Source: Chloroflexota bacterium (GTDB lineage Bacteria > Chloroflexota > Limnocylindria > QHBO01). Taken from it: a stretch of DNA of 9,632 nucleotides. Location of the stretch: the NCBI GenBank assembly GCA_005880165.1, contig VBJP01000014.1, forward strand, positions 1 to 9,632, written 5' to 3'. This document shows positions 6,131 to 9,632 of the stretch, one piece after another; the first letter of the stretch is position 1, and each line of letters opens with the position of its first letter. The notes beneath the pieces are model-generated. The model worked only from the letters and a program-made list of their open reading frames with translations. It was not told the origin of the DNA and made no database searches. Made by a program: the position numbers and the translations under genes.

Positions 6131-6805
6131 ATGAACGGCACTGGCCCCCAGGCGGACCTGGCAGTACGCCTGCATGCGGTCGGGATCGTTCCCGTGGTCC
6201 AGCTCCCGTCGCCGGAGCTTGGGCTGCCGCTGGCCGAGGTCCTCGCCGCAGCCGGGATTCCCTGCCTGGAGATTACCTTCCGCGCCGGAGGAGCCGCGCA
6301 TGCCATCGACGCGATCCGAGCTCGGCGTCCGGACATCCTGGTTGGCGCGGGCACGGTGCTGACCATCGAACAGGCCGATGCGGCGATCGATGCCGGCGCG
6401 CAGTTCATCGTCGCGCCCGGTACGAACCCGCGCGTGGTCGCCCATGTCCTGGGGAGAGGCGCGCCGATGATCCCCGGCGTCGCCACTCCATCCGAGATTG
6501 AGGCAAACCTGGAGCGCGGCGTTGGGCTGCTCAAGTTCTTCCCGGCCGAAGCAATGGGCGGGCCGGCATTCCTGCGCAGCGTGCAAGGCCCCTTCAATGC
6601 CGCGCGGTTCATCCCCTCGGGCGGCGTGACGCCGGACAACGCGGGCTCCTACCTCGCCCTTGCGAACGTCAGCGCGGTGGGTGGGACCTGGATCGCGCCG
6701 CCTGTGGCGCTCGAGGCCGCCGACTTCGACGCGGTCGAGCTGCGTGCGCGGGATGCCGCCGCCTTGGTCCGCGACACGCGCGCGGCGTCAGCCGGCGCCC
6801 GGTAG
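6131..6805 (+). CDS. KDPG/KHG-family aldolase (Eda-like)
   Basis: Class I aldolase that cleaves 2-keto-3-deoxy-6-phosphogluconate or related keto-deoxy acids into pyruvate and an aldehyde (glyceraldehyde 3-phosphate for KDPG). In the 224-residue product the catalytic residues fall two positions after those of E. coli Eda: Glu47 and Arg51 in 'LEITFR', and Lys135, the Schiff-base lysine, in 'LKFFPAE'. 'VGAGTVL' at 71-77, 'IPGVATPSE' at 114-122, 'IPSGGVTPDN' at 161-170 and 'VGGTW' at 183-187 line the phosphate and pyruvate sites. The start ATG lies six bases after the upstream stop, with AGG at 6123-6125. It is the last gene of the operon and its most informative one: it shows that the pathway ends in a 2-keto-3-deoxy acid, probably phosphorylated. 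The dehydratase or ammonia-lyase needed to make that acid is not in the window. The family call is firm; KDPG versus a stereoisomer is not resolved. Confidence 0.93.
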   Translation: MNGTGPQADLAVRLHAVGIVPVVQLPSPELGLPLAEVLAAAGIPCLEITFRAGGAAHAIDAIRARRPDILVGAGTVLTIEQADAAIDAGAQFIVAPGTNPRVVAHVLGRGAPMIPGVATPSEIEANLERGVGLLKFFPAEAMGGPAFLRSVQGPFNAARFIPSGGVTPDNAGSYLALANVSAVGGTWIAPPVALEAADFDAVELRARDAAALVRDTRAASAGAR

Positions 6806-6818
6806 CCGCTCGCGGGCG

Positions 6819-8114
6819 TCACGCCGCCGCGGGAGGCGCCAGCGGCTCGAGGAGCGCTCCGTCCCCCAGGAGCCGAGCGCGAAGCGCCGCCGGATCAAGC
6901 GCGCGCGGCGTGGATCCGGATGCGGAGACCATCGCCGCGGCGGTGCCGGCCGCCTGGCCCATCGCCATGCAGGTCGCCATGGAACGCGCGGAGGCATGGG
7001 CGTCGTGAGTGGCGGAGAAGCACCGACCCGCGACAAGCAGCGCGTCGATGCTTACCGGCAGCAGACAGCGGTACGGGATTCCGTACACGCCGCCACGACC
7101 CACGTAGCGCCACTCCGTGTCTTTACCGGCGTGATGGTCTTCGATTGGCGCGCCGCAGAGGGCGACTTCGTCAGTGAAGCGGCGACCGCCCAGCACATCG
7201 CTCCGTGTCAGCACGTAGTCGCCGTGCACGCGACGGCTCTCTCGGATCCCGATTGCCGGGCTCGTCCAGACGATGACCGCTTCCTCGAAGCCAGGCACCC
7301 GGTCGCGCAGGAACCGGTAGTACTCCTGGACCTGGCGGCGACCCTCGAGCTCGGCCCGCGTCAGGGCGAGGGGATCGGTTGCGTCGGTGTTGGGAATGCG
7401 GGTCATGTGAATGGTCACGACCCCCGGGTAGGGCGTGCGGTGCCACGAGCCCTCGATCCGGGGCAGCTGGTATGCGCCGCTCGCGGCCGCGCCGGCCATC
7501 AGCTCCCACAGCGTTGCCTTGGGCAGGCTTGACACGCGTTCGACGTTGACGTTTCCAACGCGGAACAGGGTGGAGAGCGATTGAACGTGTCCCGTGGAGC
7601 GGGCGTTGACGTATGCGACTCCAGCCATCGCACACACGTCCGCATCGCCCGAGGCATCGACGATGGTGGAGGCCTTCACGCTGGTGTCGCCACCCTTGTT
7701 CCACAGGCGGACGCCAGTGACCCGACCGTGCGCCACCTGGACGCCCGTCGCCCACGTGTGCAGGAGGAGATCCACGCCCGCCTCATCCGCCAGTTGCTCC
7801 CAGACCACCTTGAGGTACTCCGGGTCGTAGGTCACTCCAGTGCCGGCACCGTACGTATTCGGCCTCTCGAATGCCAGGCCGGCGCTGGTCAGCCGCTCGA
7901 CCACCTCCCAACCCAGCCCGCCGGCCACCCTACGTGGCGATTGACCGGGTGTGTAGAAGGCGTAGAAGGTGTCCAGCACCGCCGTCGATGTGCCGCCCAT
8001 GAAGGCCAGGCGATCGACGAGCAGCGTCCGGGCTCCGAGGCGCGCGGCGCTGATCGCGGCCGATGAGCCGGCGGAGCCTGCGCCGATGACCACCACGTCG
8101 TACTGGTCGGTCAC
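6819..8114 (-). CDS. FAD-dependent oxidoreductase (FAD_oxidored/PF12831 type)
   Basis: The 431-residue flavoprotein has an N-terminal Rossmann dinucleotide site 'VVVIGAGSAGSSAA' (G11-x-G13-x-x-G16), with Asp34 at the end of the second strand. The motif 'FMGGTSTAVLDTFYAFYTPG' at residues 38-57 and the C-terminal FAD-contact block 'LLVAGRCFSATHDAHAS' near 365-381, followed by 'MATCMAMGQAAGTAAAM', are typical of the FAD_oxidored group. Many members of that group are annotated only as FAD-dependent oxidoreductases in sugar or organic-acid clusters. No signal peptide is visible, so it is probably cytoplasmic. It starts at GTG 8114, overlapping the TGA of the upstream hydrolase as GTGA, so the two are translated together. 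Its 3' end meets the aldolase gene tail to tail with 13 bases between. The substrate is unknown; oxidation of a sugar or sugar acid to a lactone or keto form is inferred from the hydrolase partner. Confidence 0.88.
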   Translation of the reverse strand: MTDQYDVVVIGAGSAGSSAAISAARLGARTLLVDRLAFMGGTSTAVLDTFYAFYTPGQSPRRVAGGLGWEVVERLTSAGLAFERPNTYGAGTGVTYDPEYLKVVWEQLADEAGVDLLLHTWATGVQVAHGRVTGVRLWNKGGDTSVKASTIVDASGDADVCAMAGVAYVNARSTGHVQSLSTLFRVGNVNVERVSSLPKATLWELMAGAAASGAYQLPRIEGSWHRTPYPGVVTIHMTRIPNTDATDPLALTRAELEGRRQVQEYYRFLRDRVPGFEEAVIVWTSPAIGIRESRRVHGDYVLTRSDVLGGRRFTDEVALCGAPIEDHHAGKDTEWRYVGRGGVYGIPYRCLLPVSIDALLVAGRCFSATHDAHASARSMATCMAMGQAAGTAAAMVSASGSTPRALDPAALRARLLGDGALLEPLAPPAAA

Positions 8115-9103
8115 GCAACCTGCCCCTCGGTGGGGCTCCAGGCGAAAGCCCGGGCGGGGTTCCCGGACAGGATGGCGTCGGCGGCCGCCTCGCCGATTCG
8201 GCCGCGCAAGCGAGGGACAAACGTCGCCATCAGGTAGGTCATCCCGGGTCCGCCTCCATAGGCGTGCAGATAGTCCCGACGCCCCAGGTCGAGACCGAGC
8301 AACAGCCGATCGAGGTGCCCTGCGGCCACCATCGCCTCGATCAGGTCCAGCAGCTCGCTGTCCGGTCGGTACTTGATGCGGCCCGGCGTGTCGTACTCGA
8401 GGGTCACGCCGCGCGCAGCGAGGTCAGCGTGGAGCTCCAGGTCAGGATTGCGATCGAGGTGCGCCAGGATGACGCGATTCTGCGGGACGCCTTCGCCCTG
8501 CAGCAGATCCACGATCTCGTGCGCGCACGTTCCGACCTCGGTATGGACGAGCAGCGGCGCGCCCGTACGTCGGCTCGCTCGTGCACCGGCAACCAGCCGG
8601 TCCCGCTCCCGGTCGCTGATGCGCTGGTACGAGGCGCCGGCCTTGATGACGCCGGCCCGCGCCGGATCGAGCGGCCAGTCCGGGTCGAGCCAGTCGTTGG
8701 GATGCATCCCGTCCTGGAGGTCGGCGAGGATCCGCTCGGCCAGAAGGTCGACCGATGCATCCATCACCCAGGAGCCAGGCGCGTAATGGGCGTCCCGGTG
8801 GTAGCCGCTCGCCGCGACGATGTTGACCCCCGTCGCCTCCGACAGCGCGCGCATGAGGTCTGGCCGTCGACCGCAGCCGATTGGCGTCACCTCGACGACG
8901 GTGCTGATCCCAGTCGACCGCGCCGCCCGAACCTCGGCGGTGGAGCGTTCGAGATCGTCGAACTCCTGTCCCGGCAATGCGGGCGTTCGGAGGAAGAGGT
9001 GGTCATGGGCATCGGTCACCCCGAGCGATGCCGACGAGATGGGGCCGCGGACGGTGATCACCGAACGATCGTGCGTGGTCACGGCAAACTCCGCTCCCTG
9101 CAT
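8111..9103 (-). CDS. Phosphotriesterase-family metal-dependent hydrolase, possible lactonase
   Basis: A 330-residue amidohydrolase-superfamily TIM-barrel protein of the phosphotriesterase (PTE) family. The binuclear metal ligands can be placed: His33 and His35 in 'DAHDHL', Lys154 in 'VIKAGASY' as the bridging carboxylated lysine, His187 in 'LVHTE', His215 in 'LAHLDR', and Asp272 in 'LGLDLGR'. PTE-family members from sugar clusters include lactonases acting on phosphorylated sugar lactones, and the neighbouring oxidoreductase makes that activity attractive. I chose ATG 9103 because the family-like sequence begins a few residues later ('VITVRGPI...LGVTDAHDHL'). AGAGGG sits about ten bases upstream, and a -10-like box at 9132-9127 lies in what would be coding sequence if the frame were extended to 9259. 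That extension (52 residues) is low-complexity and overlaps the divergent gene's start. It is the first gene of a two-gene minus-strand operon. Confidence 0.87.
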   Translation of the reverse strand: MQGAEFAVTTHDRSVITVRGPISSASLGVTDAHDHLFLRTPALPGQEFDDLERSTAEVRAARSTGISTVVEVTPIGCGRRPDLMRALSEATGVNIVAASGYHRDAHYAPGSWVMDASVDLLAERILADLQDGMHPNDWLDPDWPLDPARAGVIKAGASYQRISDRERDRLVAGARASRRTGAPLLVHTEVGTCAHEIVDLLQGEGVPQNRVILAHLDRNPDLELHADLAARGVTLEYDTPGRIKYRPDSELLDLIEAMVAAGHLDRLLLGLDLGRRDYLHAYGGGPGMTYLMATFVPRLRGRIGEAAADAILSGNPARAFAWSPTEGQVA

Positions 9104-9126
9104 CAACCCACGGCCCTCTGGATCGG

Positions 9127-9132
9127 ATTGTA
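9127..9132 (-). promoter_or_regulatory. Candidate -10 box for the minus-strand hydrolase operon
   Basis: On the minus strand these bases read TACAAT, one mismatch from the bacterial consensus, in otherwise GC-rich DNA. A transcript would begin near 9120, giving a very short leader with AGAGGG at its 5' end and ATG at 9103. No good -35 hexamer is visible at 16-18 bases spacing, so the promoter may rely on an activator bound at the inverted repeat just upstream. Confidence 0.4.
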
Positions 9133-9158
9133 GGTTCCATGCCGCAGTCGCGCCGAAG

Positions 9159-9193
9159 TCGCAAGGGTCAGACTGGGCGCATGACGCTTGCGA
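9159..9193. promoter_or_regulatory. 12-base inverted repeat, candidate operator between divergent genes
   Basis: The left arm TCGCAAGGGTCA (9159-9170) and the right arm TGACGCTTGCGA (9182-9193) are reverse complements at 11 of 12 positions, separated by 11 bases. Arm starts are 23 bases apart, about two helical turns, as expected for a dimeric regulator. It lies in the 155-base divergent region, roughly 39 to 73 bases upstream of the inferred minus-strand transcription start and 66-100 bases before the + strand gene's ATG. It could activate the hydrolase operon, repress the + strand gene, or both. No regulator gene is in the window. I found no second copy before the PTS operon genes. The rest of the gap holds no further clear signal. 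Confidence 0.55.
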
Positions 9194-9258
9194 ACCTGGG
9201 CAGGGCTCCCCGGCTCGACGACCCCGGGCCGGGGCCTTCGTAAAGGATCCGCGCGGCA

Positions 9259-9632
9259 ATGGAGATCCCTCCCGGCCTGCACGCCGTGAAGCTGCGCAGC
9301 TGCACGGCCTACCTGATCGCGGAAGAGCGCCTCACCCTGATCGACGCCGGCCTGCCGGGCTCGAAGGCGCCGCTCGTTCGGTATCTGGGCACGATCGGGC
9401 GCGATCTCAGCGAGCTCGACCGCATCATCTGCACGCACGGGCATCCCGACCACATCGGCGGCGTGCGAGAACTGGCCGACAGCGGAGCGGAGGTCCTCAT
9501 CCATCCAGATGACCTGGCGGGCGTAGGGGTGAGCCTGCAGGAAGTCATGCGCACCAGGAGCCGCGGTCATCTGCTGCACTTCATCACCCCCCATCCCGGT
9601 GAAGCGACCCCGATCGTCGACGGTGACGTGAT
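9259..9632 (+). CDS. Metallo-beta-lactamase-fold hydrolase (3' partial)
   Basis: The frame is open from ATG 9259 to the window edge, giving 124 residues of a zinc-dependent MBL-fold hydrolase. The fold's start is visible: strands around 'HAVKLRSCTAYLI' and 'LTLIDAGLPGS' at residues 8-35, then the metal motif 'THGHPDHIGG' (His60, His62, Asp64, His65) at 59-68, and 'VLIHPDD' at 79-85. The spacing fits the glyoxalase II/lactonase-like branch. AAAGGA at 9242-9247 is a good ribosome binding site, 11 bases upstream. It is divergent from the PTE-family hydrolase gene, and the two may share control through the inverted repeat between them. The remaining half, including the other zinc ligands, is outside the window, so substrate class cannot be judged. 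Members hydrolyse thioesters, lactones, phosphoesters or beta-lactams. Confidence 0.88.
   Translation, partial: MEIPPGLHAVKLRSCTAYLIAEERLTLIDAGLPGSKAPLVRYLGTIGRDLSELDRIICTHGHPDHIGGVRELADSGAEVLIHPDDLAGVGVSLQEVMRTRSRGHLLHFITPHPGEATPIVDGDV

Noticed and set aside
6806..6835. GC-rich small hairpin (GGCG-TCA-CGCC at 6815-6825) between the convergent aldolase and FAD oxidoreductase genes, considered as a bidirectional terminator.
   Set aside because: The stem is only four base pairs, lies partly inside the coding end, and has no T-run on either strand.
9181..9243. 20-codon reading frame (ATG 9181 to TAA 9241-9243) just upstream of the MBL gene, resembling a leader peptide.
   Set aside because: It has no well-spaced ribosome binding site, overlaps the right arm of the inverted repeat, and shows no attenuation-type codon run. 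Chance is the simplest explanation.
9104..9259. N-terminal extension of the PTE-family hydrolase to an ATG at 9259.
   Set aside because: The 52 extra residues resemble no PTE N-terminus, run through the promoter-like and operator-like signals, and antiparallel-overlap the start of the MBL gene. ATG 9103 has a plausible ribosome binding site.

Overview
This is a GC-rich bacterial window (roughly two thirds G+C by eye) packed with carbohydrate-catabolism genes on tight spacing. There are no tRNA, rRNA, CRISPR or insertion-sequence signals. Codon use and the frequent GTG starts fit a high-GC lineage such as Actinomycetota or Chloroflexota, but nothing here fixes the taxon.

Positions 1-6805 (+ strand) look like one long operon that is cut off at the left edge. 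It starts with a complete mannose/fructose/sorbose-family PTS permease in the order IIC (5' end missing), IID, IIA, IIB. Then come a SIS-domain sugar-phosphate isomerase-like protein of the UPF0309 type, a Cof-type HAD phosphatase, a second and diverged SIS protein, an AroE (shikimate dehydrogenase)-like oxidoreductase, and a KDPG/KHG-type aldolase. Gene junctions are overlaps or short gaps, except for 99 bases between IID and IIA. The likely logic is that the PTS imports and phosphorylates a sugar or amino-sugar derivative. The SIS proteins and the AroE-like enzyme remodel it, and the aldolase cleaves a 2-keto-3-deoxy-6-phospho sugar acid to pyruvate plus a triose phosphate. The substrate is unknown. 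A mannose-family PTS with a KDPG aldolase recalls the Salmonella D-glucosaminate (dga) operon, and a mannose-family PTS with two SIS proteins recalls its gfr operon. The AroE-like enzyme belongs to neither.

Positions 6819-9103 (- strand) hold a two-gene operon convergent with the first: a phosphotriesterase-family metal-dependent hydrolase (possibly a lactonase) followed by an FAD-dependent oxidoreductase, joined by a GTGA stop/start overlap. Oxidation to a lactone followed by ring opening is a natural reading of this pair, but it is inference.

Positions 9104-9258 form a divergent intergenic region. It has a plausible -10 box for the minus-strand operon and a striking 12-base inverted repeat (11 of 12 matched, arm starts 23 bases apart) that is a good operator candidate. 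From 9259 a metallo-beta-lactamase-fold hydrolase begins on the + strand and runs off the right edge. The main points for follow-up are the mixed catabolic pathway, the apparent AUC start of the IIB gene, the diverged second SIS protein, and the operator-like repeat.
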